A stretch of DNA of 45,408 nt from Burkholderiales bacterium Ga0077543 (GCA_001464055.1 LNET01000090.1:1-45408), one strand, 5' to 3'; positions 1 through 10,226 are shown, counted from the stretch's first letter. Numbers and translations: made by a program. The notes: generated by a model from the sequence alone, not told the origin.

Positions 1-1656
1 ATCGACGGCCAGCCGAAGCTGTGCAATCTGAAGGACCTGATCAGCATCTTCCTGGAGCACCGCCGCGAAGTCGTCACGCGCAGGACGGTCTATGAACTGA
101 AGAAGGCGCGCGAGCGCGGCCATGTGCTCGAAGGCCTGGCCGTGGCCCTGGCCAACATCGACGAATTCATCCGCATCATCCGCGAGTCGCCCACTCCGCC
201 GGTGGCCAAGGCCGAGCTCATGAACCGCCCCTGGGACAGCCAGCTGGTGCGCGAGATGCTCACGCGCACCCGTGCCGACGGCGGCGTGGTCAACGCCGAC
301 GACTACCGGCCCGAAACCCTGGACCGCCAGTACGGCATGGGCCAGGACGGGCTGTACCGCCTCTCCGACACCCAGGCCCAGGAAATCCTGCAGATGCGCC
401 TGCAGCGCCTGACCGGCCTGGAGCAGGACAAGATCATCGGCGAATACCGAGAAGTCATGGCGCAGATTGCCGACCTGCTGGACATCCTGGCCAAGTCCGA
501 ACGCGTCACGGCCATCATCAGCGGCGAACTGACGGCCCTGCGCCAGGAATTCGGCCAGACCAAGCTGGGCGCCCGCCGCAGCGTGATCGAGCGCAACGCG
601 CTCGAACTCGGCACCGAAGACCTGATCACCCCGGCCGACATGGTGGTCACGCTCAGCCACACCGGCTACATCAAGAGCCAGCCACTCGGCGAGTACCGCG
701 CGCAGAAGCGCGGTGGCCGTGGCAAGCAGGCCACACAGACGAAGGAAGACGACTGGGTCGACCAACTCTTCATCGCCAACACCCACGACTGGATCCTGTG
801 CTTCAGCGACCGCGGCCGCGTCTACTGGCTCAAGGTTTGGGAAGTGCCTCAGGGCGGCCGCGCCAGCCGTGGCAAGCCCATCGTCAACATGTTCCCGCTG
901 CAGCCTGGCGAAAAGATCACCGTGGTGTTGCCACTCACCGGTGAAACACGCAGCTTCCCGGCCAGCCACTACATCTTCATGGCCACGGCCCTGGGCACGG
1001 TGAAGAAGACTGCTCTCGACGAGTTCAGCAATCCGCGCAAGGCCGGCATCATCGCCGTCGACCTGGACGAGGGCGACTATCTCATCGGCGCTTCGCTCAC
1101 CGATGGCCAGCACGACGTGATGCTGTTCAGCGACGGCGGCAAGGCCGTGCGCTTCGACGAAGACGACGTGCGGCCGATGGGCCGCAATGCCCGCGGCGTG
1201 CGCGGCATGGCGCTGGAGCCCGGGCAGAACGTGATCGCGATGCTGGTCGCCGAAGACGAGACCCAGAGCGTGCTGACCGCCACCGAAAACGGCTACGGCA
1301 AGCGCACCAGCATCGTTGAATACACACGACACGGCCGCGGCACGAAGGGCATGATCGCCATCCAGCAGAGTGAGCGCAACGGTCGCGTCGTCGCCGCCAC
1401 GCTGGTCAGGGCGAACGACGAGATCATGCTCATCACCGACCGGGGCGTGCTCGTGCGGACCCGGGTTTCGGAGATCCGTGAACTGGGCCGCGCCACGCAA
1501 GGCGTGACCTTGATCGCTCTGGACGACGGAACGAAATTGTCCGGGCTGCAACGCATCGTCGAAAACGATGCCCAGGCCGACGACAGCGCCGCCGCCGAAC
1601 CCGGCGCCGACTCCCCCCCTGACACGGCTGCAGACGGCAGCCAGGAGACTTCCTGA
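1..1656 (+). CDS. gyrA: DNA gyrase subunit A, C-terminal part (5' end outside window)
   Basis: This is the C-terminal 551 residues of the gyrase A subunit, which with GyrB introduces negative supercoils. The frame is open from base 1, so the breakage-reunion half with the catalytic tyrosine lies to the left. Visible first are tower/coiled-coil helices, then the GyrA box QKRGGRG (703-723), one or two substitutions from the canonical QRRGGKG. This box starts the DNA-wrapping beta-pinwheel and distinguishes gyrase from topoisomerase IV ParC. Blade repeats follow (for example GKAVRFDEDDVRPMGR and the related VLVRTRVSEIRELGR), and the protein ends in an acidic, Ala/Pro-rich tail. The TGA stop overlaps the ATG of the next gene by one base (TGATG), which suggests translational coupling. 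Confidence 0.97.
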   Translation: MDGQPKLCNLKDLISIFLEHRREVVTRRTVYELKKARERGHVLEGLAVALANIDEFIRIIRESPTPPVAKAELMNRPWDSQLVREMLTRTRADGGVVNADDYRPETLDRQYGMGQDGLYRLSDTQAQEILQMRLQRLTGLEQDKIIGEYREVMAQIADLLDILAKSERVTAIISGELTALRQEFGQTKLGARRSVIERNALELGTEDLITPADMVVTLSHTGYIKSQPLGEYRAQKRGGRGKQATQTKEDDWVDQLFIANTHDWILCFSDRGRVYWLKVWEVPQGGRASRGKPIVNMFPLQPGEKITVVLPLTGETRSFPASHYIFMATALGTVKKTALDEFSNPRKAGIIAVDLDEGDYLIGASLTDGQHDVMLFSDGGKAVRFDEDDVRPMGRNARGVRGMALEPGQNVIAMLVAEDETQSVLTATENGYGKRTSIVEYTRHGRGTKGMIAIQQSERNGRVVAATLVRANDEIMLITDRGVLVRTRVSEIRELGRATQGVTLIALDDGTKLSGLQRIVENDAQADDSAAAEPGADSPPDTAADGSQETS

Positions 1657-2267
1657 TGTTTGTTTCGTCGCCTTTTGCCAAGAACCTGATGTCCACCCTG
1701 TGCCTGGTGGCCCTGCTGGCTGCACCGGCTACACCCGCGCTGGCCCAGTCGGCTTCGACCTCGCCCGCCAAGAAGGAACTCATCGACCGGGTGCTGGAGT
1801 TGCAGCGCCCAGCGCTGCAGGCGCTGGGGCAGGCACTGGCCGAACAGCCGGCGCAGCGCATGATGCAGCAGGCCGGTCCGATCCTGCAGCAGCGGGTGCC
1901 TGCCGACAAACGTGAAGTCGTTGCACGCGAGATCGAGGCCGACGTGCGCAAGTACATCGACGAAGCCGTGCCCCTGGTGCGCGAACAGGCCGTGAAACTG
2001 GCGCCATCCACCCTGGGTGTGGTGCTCGACGAGCGCATGGACGAAGCCGAACTGCGGCAGCTGATCGCGGCGCTGGAATCACCGGCGTTTCGCAAGTTTC
2101 AGCAGGTCTCGGGCGAAGGCCAGCGTCTGTTGACGCCGAAACTCGTCAACGAGGCCCGCGTGGTGCTCGAACCGAAGGCGCGGGCCATGGACGTGGCCGT
2201 GGCCAAGCGACTGGGCATTCCGCCTCCTGGCACAGCACCGGCCCAGGAAAGCAGCCCCAAGAAGTGA
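1656..2267 (+). CDS. DUF2059 family periplasmic protein
   Basis: A 203-aa exported protein of unknown function. Residues 1-30 form a signal peptide with a hydrophobic core (STLCLVALLAAPATPALA) and a probable cleavage after Ala-Leu-Ala. The mature part is helical and charged, with the region around LVREQAVKLAPSTLGVVLDE and a Phe-rich FRKFQQV segment that resembles DUF2059. Family members usually sit beside gyrA and serC in Burkholderiales. Here it is wedged between gyrA (1-base overlap) and pheA (4-base GTGA overlap), so it is presumably cotranscribed. An internal Met at residue 12 is an alternative start that would also give a signal peptide. No enzymatic motif is visible. Confidence 0.8.
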   Translation: MFVSSPFAKNLMSTLCLVALLAAPATPALAQSASTSPAKKELIDRVLELQRPALQALGQALAEQPAQRMMQQAGPILQQRVPADKREVVAREIEADVRKYIDEAVPLVREQAVKLAPSTLGVVLDERMDEAELRQLIAALESPAFRKFQQVSGEGQRLLTPKLVNEARVVLEPKARAMDVAVAKRLGIPPPGTAPAQESSPKK

Positions 2268-3388
2268 GCAAGCCGCTCGACCGCTCTGGCAGCAAGGAAG
2301 ACACTCTGCCCGACCTGCCGACGCTTCGGCAGCACATCGACGCTGTCGACAAGGAATTGCTGGCCCTGCTGAACCGGCGCGCGGAACTGGCGCTGGTCGT
2401 GGGCGAAGTCAAGAAAAAGGACGGCTCGCCGGTGTTCCGCCCCGAGCGCGAGGCACAGGTCATCGACGGCCTGAAATCCGCCAATCCCGGACCGCTGCAC
2501 ACCGACAGCGTGGCCCCGATCTGGCGCGAGATCATGTCGGCCTGCAGGGCACTGGAAACGCCCACCCGTGTGGCCTACCTGGGCCCGGCTGGCACCTTCA
2601 GCGAACTGGCGGCGCTGGGCTACTTCGGTTCTTCGCTGTTCCGCGTGCCCTGCGCCAGCATCGACGAAGTCTTCCGCAGCACCAGCGCAGGTGCTGCCGA
2701 CTACGGCGTGGTGCCGGTCGAAAACAGCACCGAGGGCGTGGTCGCGCGTTCGCTCGACCTGTTCCTGCACACGCCCCTGTTCATCGTTGGCGAAACCAGC
2801 CTGTTCGTGCGCCACAACCTGCTGCGCCAGACCACCGGCATGGAAGGCATCCAGGCCGTGCTGGCGCACCCGCAGGCGCTGGCCCAGTGCCACGCCTGGC
2901 TCTCCACACACCTGCCGCAGGCCGAACGCAGGCCCGTGGCCAGCAACGCCGAGGGCGCCCGGCTGGCTGCGCTGGACCCGACGCTGGCGGCCATTGCCAG
3001 CGAACGCGCGGGCAGCGAATTCGGCCTGCACAACGTCGCGCCGGCCATCCAGGACGAGCCGCACAACCGCACGCGGTTCGCCATCGTCACCCGTCCCGAC
3101 TTCCAGAAAGCACCCCGGGCTTCCGGCCACGACTGCACCAGCCTGGTGGTGTCGGTGCCGAACAGGCCAGGGGCCGTGCATGACATGCTGGTGCCGCTGA
3201 AGACCCATGGCGTGTCGATGAGCCGGTTCGAATCGCGCCCGGCGCGGTCGGGGCAGTGGGAGTACTACTTCTACATCGACCTGCAGGGCCATCCCGACGA
3301 ACCGCGCGTGGCCCAGGCGCTGCTGGAACTGCGCCAGGTCTGCGCCTTCTTCAAGGTGCTGGGCACCTATCCGGTGGACGTGCACTAG
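2264..3388 (+). CDS. pheA: Bifunctional chorismate mutase/prephenate dehydratase (P-protein)
   Basis: Converts chorismate to prephenate and then to phenylpyruvate, committing flux to phenylalanine. The 374-aa protein has a chorismate mutase domain (about residues 17-100, LRQHIDAVDKELLALLNRRA), a prephenate dehydratase domain (about 102-280) starting with VAYLGPAGTFSELAA and carrying the TRF catalytic motif at 270-272 (NRTRFAIV), and a C-terminal ACT domain (about 292-374) with the phenylalanine-binding ESRP motif at 323-326. Feedback inhibition by Phe is therefore expected. The start is a GTG inside the stop of the upstream gene. tyrA follows with no gap after the TAG stop, so the two branch enzymes are made from one message. 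Confidence 0.96.
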   Translation: MSKPLDRSGSKEDTLPDLPTLRQHIDAVDKELLALLNRRAELALVVGEVKKKDGSPVFRPEREAQVIDGLKSANPGPLHTDSVAPIWREIMSACRALETPTRVAYLGPAGTFSELAALGYFGSSLFRVPCASIDEVFRSTSAGAADYGVVPVENSTEGVVARSLDLFLHTPLFIVGETSLFVRHNLLRQTTGMEGIQAVLAHPQALAQCHAWLSTHLPQAERRPVASNAEGARLAALDPTLAAIASERAGSEFGLHNVAPAIQDEPHNRTRFAIVTRPDFQKAPRASGHDCTSLVVSVPNRPGAVHDMLVPLKTHGVSMSRFESRPARSGQWEYYFYIDLQGHPDEPRVAQALLELRQVCAFFKVLGTYPVDVH

Positions 3389-4279
3389 ATGTTCACCCAG
3401 CTCGGTCTGATCGGTTGCGGAATGATGGGCGGCTCGTTCGCCCTGGCGCTCAAGCGCGGCGGCCTGGTGCAGCGTGTCGTGGGCTACAGCAAGTCGCCGT
3501 CGACGACCGACCGGGCGCGCAAGCTCGGCGCCATCGACGTCGCCGCCGAGTCGGCCCTGCTGGCCGTGGCAGGCTCGGACATCGTCCTGATCGCCGTGCC
3601 CGTGGCGGCAACCGAGACCACGCTGAAGGCCATCCGCCTCGGCCTGGAGCCTGGGGCGCTGCTGATGGACGTGGGCAGCACCAAGCGCGATGTCGTCGAT
3701 GCTGCGCGCCGTGTGTTGCGCGACCGCCTGAGCGCCTTCGTCCCGGCGCACCCGATTGCGGGCAAGGAAAGCGCCGGCATCCAGAACGCCGACGCCGAGC
3801 TTTACCGCGGCCGCCAGGTGATCCTGACACCCTTGCCCCAGACCGATGCCAGCCTCACTCAGAAGGCCACCGATGCCTGGTCGGCCGTGGGCGCGCAGGT
3901 GCTGAAGATGACACCCGAGAACCACGACGCCGCGTTTGCGGCTGTCAGCCACCTGCCGCACCTGCTGGCCTTCGCCTACTTCAGTGCCGTCGTGAACCAG
4001 CCTGCAGGCCGCGATTTCCTGTCGCTGGCAGGGCCGGGCTTTCGCGACTTCACGCGCATTGCAGCCAGCAGCCCCGAGGTCTGGCGCGACATCCTGGTGG
4101 CCAACCGCGAGGAAGTGCTGAAGCAGTCGCAGTTGTTCCGGCATGCACTCGACGCGCTCGAACTGGTGATGCGTTCGGCCAATGCCGATGCGCTGGAGGA
4201 CCTGATCCGCAGCCCTTCCGAAGGGCGTTCGAACTGGCAGATGGGCAACCTGCGCGTCGGGCCGGGCAACGGTCGCTGA
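3389..4279 (+). CDS. tyrA: Prephenate dehydrogenase
   Basis: A 296-aa NAD(P)-dependent dehydrogenase that oxidatively decarboxylates prephenate to 4-hydroxyphenylpyruvate for tyrosine synthesis. The Rossmann dinucleotide motif is at the very N-terminus ([13 protein letters not shown]). The substrate-site histidine lies in [11 protein letters not shown], and a second conserved segment is [14 protein letters not shown]. The protein is helical after residue 175, as usual for the dimerisation domain. It has no ACT or chorismate mutase domain, so it is the monofunctional type. It begins on the base after the pheA stop and is followed 10 bases later by aroA-cmk. An arogenate dehydrogenase activity cannot be excluded from sequence. 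Confidence 0.95.
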   Translation: MFTQLGLIGCGMMGGSFALALKRGGLVQRVVGYSKSPSTTDRARKLGAIDVAAESALLAVAGSDIVLIAVPVAATETTLKAIRLGLEPGALLMDVGSTKRDVVDAARRVLRDRLSAFVPAHPIAGKESAGIQNADAELYRGRQVILTPLPQTDASLTQKATDAWSAVGAQVLKMTPENHDAAFAAVSHLPHLLAFAYFSAVVNQPAGRDFLSLAGPGFRDFTRIAASSPEVWRDILVANREEVLKQSQLFRHALDALELVMRSANADALEDLIRSPSEGRSNWQMGNLRVGPGNGR

Positions 4280-4289
4280 CGGAGGCCGG

Positions 4290-6380
4290 ATGCTGCGAAT
4301 ACCCGCTCTCGATCTGCCACCGCTGCAGGGTGCCGACGGCACGGTGCACCTGCCGGGCTCCAAGAGCATCTCGAACCGCGTGCTGCTGCTGGCCGGGCTG
4401 GCGGCGGGCGAAACCGTGGTTCACGGACTGCTCGACTCCGACGACACCCAGGTCATGCTCGCGGCACTGGCCGCGCTGGGCTGTGGCGTGCGCCGCGAGG
4501 AGCGCCCCGGGCGCGAGGCCCTGACACACATCACCGGCCTGGGCGGCCGCCTGCGCGTGTCGCAGGCCTCGCTGTTCCTGGGCAATGCCGGCACCGCGAT
4601 GCGTCCACTGGCCGCCACGCTGGCAGTGCTGGCCAGCACCCAGGGCGGGCGATTCGAGCTTTCTGGCGTGCCGCGCATGCACGAACGCCCGATCGGCGAC
4701 CTTGTCGACGCGCTGCGCCCGCTGGGCTGCCGGATCGAGGAGCTCGGCACCCCGGGCTTCCCCCCGCTGCGGCTGACGGGCCAGGCCGGTGGCGAGCTGA
4801 ACACTCGCCTTCCGATCCGCGTTCGCGGCGACGTCTCCAGCCAGTTCCTCACGGCCTTGCTGCTGGCGCTGCCGCTGGCCACGGATGAACGCGACATCGT
4901 CATCGAGGTGCAGGGCGAGCTGATATCCAAGCCCTACATCGAGATCACGCTGAACCTGCTGGCGCGCTTCGGCATCGAGGTGCGTCGCGAAGGCTGGCAG
5001 CGTTTCACCCTGCCCTGCTCGCACGGCACCAGCCCCTACCGCAGCCCCGGGCGGGTGGACGTCGAAGGCGACGCATCTTCGGCGTCCTACTTCGTGGCGC
5101 TGGGCGCGATCGCGGCGCATGGCGGCGCGCCAGTGCGCATCGAGGGCGTGGGCCTGAATTCCATCCAGGGCGACATCCGCTTCGTCGAAGCCGCACAGGC
5201 CATGGGCGCCCAGGTCCGCGGCGGCCCGAACTGGCTGGAAGTGCGGCGCGGCCGCTGGCCCTTGGCCGGCATCACCCTGGACTGCAACCACATCCCCGAC
5301 GCCGCCATGACCCTGGCCGTCATGGCGCTGTACGCCGACAGTCCGACCCGGCTGACCGGCATCGCCAGCTGGCGCGTGAAGGAAACCGACCGCATCGCCG
5401 CGATGGCCGCTGAACTGCAGAAACTGGGCGCCCGGGTCGAGGCCGGAGACGACTTCATCGAGGTCAGCCCGCCGCTGACCTGGCGCACCGCGCCGCTGCA
5501 CACCTACGACGACCACCGCATGGCCATGTGCCTGTCGCTCGCAGCATTCAATCCGCTGGCTCCTGCCGGGCCGGCGCGCGCCCTGCCCATCCGCATCCTC
5601 GACCCGCAGTGCGTCGCCAAGACCTTCCCCGACTACTTCGAGGCCCTGCTCGAACTGGCCCATGCGCAAGCCGACGACGTGCCGGTGATCACCATCGACG
5701 GCCCCACGGCCTCGGGCAAGGGTACGCTGGCCGCCGAGGTGGCTTCGGCGCTGGGCTGGCACCTGCTGGACTCGGGCGCGCTGTACCGCGCCGCCGGTCT
5801 GGCGGCAGTGGCCGACGGCGTGTCGCCCGACGACGAAGTCGCAGTGGCCGCCATTGCTCAGGGCCTGGACCTGCGTTTCGGCCAGGGGCTGGACGCTGGC
5901 CGCACCTGGCTGCGCGGGCGCGAAGTGACGCACGAACTCCGGCTGGAAAGCACGGGCCTGCTGGCCTCGCGGGTGTCGGCGCTGGCCGCCGTTCGCAAGG
6001 CACTGCAGGGACTGCAGCTCTCCTTTCGCCGCGCCCCTGGCCTGGTCGCCGATGGCCGCGACATGGGCACGGCACTGTTTCCGGGTGCCGCGCTGAAGGT
6101 GTTTCTCACGGCAAGCGCGGCCGAAAGGGCTGCCAGGCGCCATAAGCAATTGATTTCAAAGGGAATCACCGCTAATATCGACGATCTTCGCGCCGACCTG
6201 GAAGCGCGTGATGCGCGCGACAAGGGTCGCAGCGCCTCACCCTTGCGGCCAGCCGAAGATGCGCTGCTTCTCGACAACTCAAACCTCAGCATCGAAAACT
6301 CGGTGCAGCAGGTATTGGGCTGGTGGGAGCAACGCAGCCCGTTTGCACAGGCAACGGCCACGGCGGAAACGCCCCGCTGA
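4290..6380 (+). CDS. aroA-cmk: Fused EPSP synthase and cytidylate kinase
   Basis: A 696-aa single chain joining two enzymes of unrelated pathways. Residues 1 to about 445 are 5-enolpyruvylshikimate-3-phosphate synthase (shikimate pathway): [13 protein letters not shown] near the N-terminus, [24 protein letters not shown] and [14 protein letters not shown] are all intact. From residue 466 a complete (d)CMP kinase follows, with the P-loop GPTASGKGT (471-479), [25 protein letters not shown] and [13 protein letters not shown]. There is no stop or internal Shine-Dalgarno at the junction. The start is an ATG preceded by GGAGG at 4281-4285. The same fusion is known in part of the Burkholderiales. 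It closes the pheA-tyrA-aroA aromatic operon. Confidence 0.95.
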   Translation: MLRIPALDLPPLQGADGTVHLPGSKSISNRVLLLAGLAAGETVVHGLLDSDDTQVMLAALAALGCGVRREERPGREALTHITGLGGRLRVSQASLFLGNAGTAMRPLAATLAVLASTQGGRFELSGVPRMHERPIGDLVDALRPLGCRIEELGTPGFPPLRLTGQAGGELNTRLPIRVRGDVSSQFLTALLLALPLATDERDIVIEVQGELISKPYIEITLNLLARFGIEVRREGWQRFTLPCSHGTSPYRSPGRVDVEGDASSASYFVALGAIAAHGGAPVRIEGVGLNSIQGDIRFVEAAQAMGAQVRGGPNWLEVRRGRWPLAGITLDCNHIPDAAMTLAVMALYADSPTRLTGIASWRVKETDRIAAMAAELQKLGARVEAGDDFIEVSPPLTWRTAPLHTYDDHRMAMCLSLAAFNPLAPAGPARALPIRILDPQCVAKTFPDYFEALLELAHAQADDVPVITIDGPTASGKGTLAAEVASALGWHLLDSGALYRAAGLAAVADGVSPDDEVAVAAIAQGLDLRFGQGLDAGRTWLRGREVTHELRLESTGLLASRVSALAAVRKALQGLQLSFRRAPGLVADGRDMGTALFPGAALKVFLTASAAERAARRHKQLISKGITANIDDLRADLEARDARDKGRSASPLRPAEDALLLDNSNLSIENSVQQVLGWWEQRSPFAQATATAETPR

Positions 6381-6534
6381 AACCCAAGCCTTCGGGTGAC
6401 TCAGGTCCCTTTGCGCTCCCTCCAGCGGCCGTCAGGCCCCCGGCGCGAAGGGTGTGTTCCACCTAACCGCAACACCCGTTGCAAGCATTGCCCGGCTCTG
6501 CCTTCCACTTCCCCCCGGGCTTGAAGGAAATCTA

Positions 6535-8262
6535 GTGTCCGTAACCACCACCGTCACCTCCACTGGCAACAGCCAGGCGCCCGACTCGTTCGCGGCCCTG
6601 TTCGAGCAGTCGCTCGAAAACAATGACATGCGCATCGGCGAGGTCATCTCTGCCGAAGTCGTGCGCATCGACTTCAACCACGTGGTCGTGAACGCCGGGC
6701 TGAAGAGCGAAAGCTTCGTGCCCATCGAAGAATTCAAGAACGACCAGGGCGAGCTCGAAGTCCAGGTCGGCGATTTCGTGTCCGTGGCCATCGACGCCAT
6801 CGAAAACGGCTACGGCGACACCATCCTCAGCCGCGACAAGGCCAAGCGCCTGGCCAGCTGGATGAGCCTGGAGAACTCGCTGGAAAGCGGCGAATTCGTC
6901 ACCGGCACGGTCAGCGGCAAGGTCAAGGGCGGTCTCACCGTGCTGGTCAATGGCATCCGTGCCTTCCTGCCTGGCAGTCTGCTCGACACGCGTCCGGTCA
7001 AGGACATGAGCCCGTACGAGGGCAAGACCATGGAGTTCAAGGTCATCAAGCTCGACCGCAAGCGCAACAACGTCGTGTTGTCGCGCCGCGCCGTCGTCGA
7101 GGCTTCGATGGGCGAAGAACGCGCCAAGCTGCTCGAGACGCTGTCCGAAGGCGCCATCGTCAACGGCGTGGTCAAGAACATCACCGAATACGGTGCCTTC
7201 GTCGACCTGGGCGGCATCGATGGCCTGCTGCACATCACCGACATGGCCTGGCGCCGCGTGCGTCACCCCAGCGAAGTGGTCACCGTCGGCCAGGAACTGC
7301 AGGCCAAGGTGCTGAAGTTCGACGCCGAGAAGAACCGCGTCAGCCTGGGCATCAAGCAGCTGGGTGACGACCCCTGGCACGGCGTGGCCCGCCGCTACCC
7401 GAACGGCACGCGCCTGTTCGGCAAGATCACGAACATCGCCGACTACGGCGCGTTCGTCGAGATCGAACCCGGCATCGAAGGCCTGGTGCACGTCTCCGAG
7501 ATGGACTGGACCAACAAGAACGTCGCTCCCGCCAAGGTCGTCAGCCTGGGCGAGGAAGTCGAAGTCATGGTCCTGGAAATCGACGAGGACAAGCGCCGCA
7601 TCAGCCTGGGCATGAAGCAGTGCAAGGCCAACCCCTGGGAAGAGTTCAGCGCGACGGTGAAGCGCGGCGACAAGGTCAAGGGCCCGGTCAAGTCGATCAC
7701 CGACTTCGGCGTGTTCGTGGGACTCACCGCCGGCATCGACGGCCTGGTGCACCTGTCAGACCTGTCCTGGCACGAAACCGGCGAAGCTGCAGTGCGCAAC
7801 TTCAAGAAGGGCCAGGAAGTCGAAGCCCTGGTGCTGGCCATCGACGTCGAACGCGAGCGCATCAGCCTGGGCATCAAGCAGCTGGACACCGACCCGTTCA
7901 CCACCTTCACCACGCTGAACGACCGCGGGGCGCTCGTCAACGGCAAGGTCAAGAGCGTCGACCCGCGCGGCGCCGAAATCGAGCTGAACGAAGACGTCAC
8001 CGGCTACCTGCGTGCCTCGGAAATCAGCCGCGACCGCGTCGAAGACGCCCGCACCATGCTCAAGGAAGGCGACGACGTCAGCGTGATGGTCATCAACGTC
8101 GACCGCAAGCTGCGTTCGATCCAGCTGTCCATCAAGGCCAAGGACAACGCCGACCAGCAAGAAGCCATGCAGCGCCTGAGCCAGACCAGCGAGCGTGAAA
8201 ACGCCGGCACCACGAGCCTGGGCGCCCTGCTGCGCGCCAAGCTGGACAACCAGAAGGAATAA
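6535..8262 (+). CDS. rpsA: 30S ribosomal protein S1
   Basis: A 575-aa mRNA-binding ribosomal protein that unfolds and docks messages on the 30S subunit. Six S1/OB repeats can be followed, with characteristic segments such as [38 protein letters not shown] and [15 protein letters not shown], each ending in [13 protein letters not shown] strands. I chose the GTG at 6535 because AAGGA lies 6-7 bases upstream and the family begins just before [10 protein letters not shown]. An in-frame GTG at 6454 would add 27 unlikely residues. The 154-bp gap after cmk holds its leader. A strong terminator follows at 8296. Confidence 0.96.
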   Translation: MSVTTTVTSTGNSQAPDSFAALFEQSLENNDMRIGEVISAEVVRIDFNHVVVNAGLKSESFVPIEEFKNDQGELEVQVGDFVSVAIDAIENGYGDTILSRDKAKRLASWMSLENSLESGEFVTGTVSGKVKGGLTVLVNGIRAFLPGSLLDTRPVKDMSPYEGKTMEFKVIKLDRKRNNVVLSRRAVVEASMGEERAKLLETLSEGAIVNGVVKNITEYGAFVDLGGIDGLLHITDMAWRRVRHPSEVVTVGQELQAKVLKFDAEKNRVSLGIKQLGDDPWHGVARRYPNGTRLFGKITNIADYGAFVEIEPGIEGLVHVSEMDWTNKNVAPAKVVSLGEEVEVMVLEIDEDKRRISLGMKQCKANPWEEFSATVKRGDKVKGPVKSITDFGVFVGLTAGIDGLVHLSDLSWHETGEAAVRNFKKGQEVEALVLAIDVERERISLGIKQLDTDPFTTFTTLNDRGALVNGKVKSVDPRGAEIELNEDVTGYLRASEISRDRVEDARTMLKEGDDVSVMVINVDRKLRSIQLSIKAKDNADQQEAMQRLSQTSERENAGTTSLGALLRAKLDNQKE

Positions 8263-8295
8263 CACTTCCTTCCGGCGACGGGTTTCCGTCACGCA

Positions 8296-8330
8296 ACGCC
8301 CCGCAAGCCTTTCGCCTGCGGGGCGTTTTT
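8296..8330 (+). terminator. Rho-independent terminator after rpsA
   Basis: A 10-bp perfect stem (ACGCCCCGCA at 8296-8305 with TGCGGGGCGT at 8317-8326), an 11-base loop and a T tract at 8326-8330. It lies 33 bases after the rpsA stop and before ihfB, so ihfB needs read-through or its own promoter. Confidence 0.85.
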
Positions 8331-8362
8331 CCTTTCAGAAGAGACCCATAATTTCCGGCACC

Positions 8363-8671
8363 ATGACCCGATCCGACCTCGTCACGCGCCTGGCCGAACG
8401 CTTCTCGCAGCTGACGCAGAAGGACACCGAGTTCGCCGTCAAGACCATCCTCGACGCGATGTCGGACGCCCTGGCACGTGGCCACCGCATCGAGATCCGC
8501 GGCTTCGGCAGCTTCAACGTCAACCACCGCCCGCCCCGTATGGGCCGCAACCCGCGCAGCGGCGAGCAAGTCACCATCCCTGAAAAGCGCGTGCCCCATT
8601 TCAAGCCGGGCAAGGCGCTGCGCGAGGCCGTCGACGCCCAGGCGCCGGCCCCTCAATCCGAGCAGGACTGA
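8363..8671 (+). CDS. ihfB: Integration host factor subunit beta
   Basis: A 102-aa DNA-bending protein of the HU/IHF family that pairs with IHF alpha in nucleoid structure, promoter activation and site-specific recombination. It starts [14 protein letters not shown]. The minor-groove arm [13 protein letters not shown] carries the intercalating proline in RNP, and the preceding [14 protein letters not shown] strand is typical of the beta subunit. The ATG at 8363 fits the family N-terminus. Its position directly after rpsA is the conserved proteobacterial order. The integrated element further right may use IHF for its own recombination, but no site was defined. Confidence 0.95.
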   Translation: MTRSDLVTRLAERFSQLTQKDTEFAVKTILDAMSDALARGHRIEIRGFGSFNVNHRPPRMGRNPRSGEQVTIPEKRVPHFKPGKALREAVDAQAPAPQSEQD

Positions 8672-8714
8672 GTCACCGAGACCCGGGGCGCGACGCGGCC
8701 TAGAATTTGGGCAC

Positions 8715-9026
8715 ATGCGCGTCATATCGCGGCTCTTCTGGGCCCTCGTCTTCTTCACCCTGTTTGCCTTCGCGCTGAACAATCAGCAGTTGGCGACGGT
8801 GCGCTTCTTCTTCGGCCTGAGCTGGCAGGGTCCGATGGTCTTCGTCGTGCTCGTGGCCTTCGGCGCCGGTTGCGCGCTGGGCGTCGTGGCCATGGCGCCG
8901 CACTGGTGGCGACAGCGGCGCGAGGTCAAGCGCCTGGCCGACCCGGCCCATCCGGCCGCAGCCGCGCCAGGGCCGCCGAAGGCGGCCGACTTCAGCGCCG
9001 AGCATCCGCCGCGCGAAGGGCTGTAG
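8715..9026 (+). CDS. lapA: LapA-family inner membrane protein
   Basis: A 103-aa membrane protein with two hydrophobic segments, about residues 5-21 (RLFWALVFFTLFAFAL) and 42-62 (VFVVLVAFGAGCALGVV), separated by the short conserved NNQQLATVRFFFGLSW. A charged C-terminal cytoplasmic tail follows. This is the LapA (DUF1049) architecture. LapA works with LapB in assembling lipopolysaccharide and controlling LpxC turnover. It sits in the conserved rpsA-ihfB-lapA-lapB order, with lapB starting 5 bases after its stop. Confidence 0.88.
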   Translation: MRVISRLFWALVFFTLFAFALNNQQLATVRFFFGLSWQGPMVFVVLVAFGAGCALGVVAMAPHWWRQRREVKRLADPAHPAAAAPGPPKAADFSAEHPPREGL

Positions 9027-9031
9027 CCGCC

Positions 9032-10186
9032 TTGCTCGATTTCGACGTCCAATGGGTGCTGGTGGCCCTGCCCGTGGCCTTCGCGCTGGGCTGGCTGGCT
9101 TCGCGCTTCGACCTGCGCCAGGACAAGCGCGAGGCGCGCGACGCCCCGCGTGCCTACTTCAAGGGTCTGAACCTGCTGCTCAACGAACAGCAGGACAAGG
9201 CCATCGATGCCTTCATCGAAGCCGTGCAGAACGACCCCGATACGGCCGAACTGCACTTTGCGCTGGGCAACCTTTTCCGCCGCCGAGGCGAATTCGAACG
9301 CGCCATCCGCGTCCACGAACACCTGCTGCGACGCGGCGACCTGAAACCGGCAGAACGCGACCGCGCGCAATACGCGCTGGCCCAGGACTTCATGAAGGCC
9401 GGGCTCTTCGACCGCGCTGAAACGGCCTATCTGGCTTTGGAAGGCACGACCTTCGCGAGCGAGGCGCGGCTGGCCCTGCTGTCGCTTTACGAACGTTCGC
9501 GCGACTGGCCGCGCGCCGTGGACATGGCGCGCAAGCTCGAACAGGCCGGCATCGGATCGTTCGCCAGCCGCCTGGCGCATTACGAATGCGAGCGTGCCCA
9601 GGAAGCTGATGCACAAGGCCGGCCCGAAGAGGCCGAAGCGGCGCTGGAACGCGCCAGGCAATCCGCACCGAACGCCGCCCGGCCGCTGCTGCTGACGGGG
9701 CAGCGCCAGCGTTCGGCTGGCGATCCGGCCGCGGCGGTGGCCACCTGGGATGTGCTGCGCGCCCGCCACCCCTTGAGCTTTCTGCTGGTAGCCGACGCCT
9801 ACGCCCAGGCCGCGCTCGACGCGGGGCGCGGCGCGGCGGCCAGCCAAGCGCTTCACGACCTGCTCCAGACCCTGCCTGCGACCGAGTTGCTGCAGGCATT
9901 ACAGAAGCTGGATGACGTGGACGGCACCGATACCGTGCCGATGCTCACCAGCCACCTGCAGCGGCACCCCACCCTGGCCGCGGCACAACTGCTGCTGGCG
10001 CACCCGCCCGAGCGCTGGGGAGAATCGGGCACGGCCGCATTGCGCCAAGCCGTGGCGCGCGCGGCACGGCCTTTGCAGCGCTACCGCTGCGCAGCCTGCG
10101 GCTTCGAGGCCCAGCACTACTTCTGGCATTGCCCGGGCTGCCTGACCTGGGACAGCTATCCGACGCAGCACCTCGACGCGCTGTGA
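9032..10186 (+). CDS. lapB: LPS assembly regulator LapB (YciM), TPR and rubredoxin-like
   Basis: A 384-aa membrane-anchored TPR protein that couples FtsH-dependent LpxC degradation to LPS export. The N-terminal helix (WVLVALPVAFALGWLASR) is the membrane anchor. The DLRQDKREARDAPRAYFKGL linker and several TPR units follow (AIDAFIEAVQNDPDTAELHFAL and others). The C-terminus is a rubredoxin-type metal domain with paired cysteines in YRCAACGFEAQHYFWHCPGC, essential in the E. coli protein. The start is a TTG, chosen because it directly follows lapA and gives the normal short N-terminus; there is no in-frame ATG between the lapA stop and the anchor helix. Confidence 0.9.
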   Translation: MLDFDVQWVLVALPVAFALGWLASRFDLRQDKREARDAPRAYFKGLNLLLNEQQDKAIDAFIEAVQNDPDTAELHFALGNLFRRRGEFERAIRVHEHLLRRGDLKPAERDRAQYALAQDFMKAGLFDRAETAYLALEGTTFASEARLALLSLYERSRDWPRAVDMARKLEQAGIGSFASRLAHYECERAQEADAQGRPEEAEAALERARQSAPNAARPLLLTGQRQRSAGDPAAAVATWDVLRARHPLSFLLVADAYAQAALDAGRGAAASQALHDLLQTLPATELLQALQKLDDVDGTDTVPMLTSHLQRHPTLAAAQLLLAHPPERWGESGTAALRQAVARAARPLQRYRCAACGFEAQHYFWHCPGCLTWDSYPTQHLDAL

Positions 10187-10203
10187 GGCATGCACCAGGA
10201 TGT

Positions 10204-10226
10204 CCCCAGGCCACTCGTGCCTGGGG
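10204..10226. terminator. Hairpin between convergent genes
   Basis: An 8-bp perfect stem (CCCCAGGC at 10204-10211, GCCTGGGG at 10219-10226) with a 7-base loop lies in the 72-bp gap where lapB (+) and the hybrid kinase (-) converge. No U tract follows on either strand, so a terminator role is inferred from position only. Confidence 0.45.

Noticed and set aside
2099..6149. Long minus-strand open frames opposite pheA, tyrA and aroA-cmk
   Set aside because: Low-complexity Arg/Gln/His/Gly translations with no motif; the plus-strand enzymes are certain.
6447..6480. GGGTGT/ACACCC stem before rpsA as an autoregulatory RNA
   Set aside because: Only six base pairs with a 16-base loop; too weak to claim.
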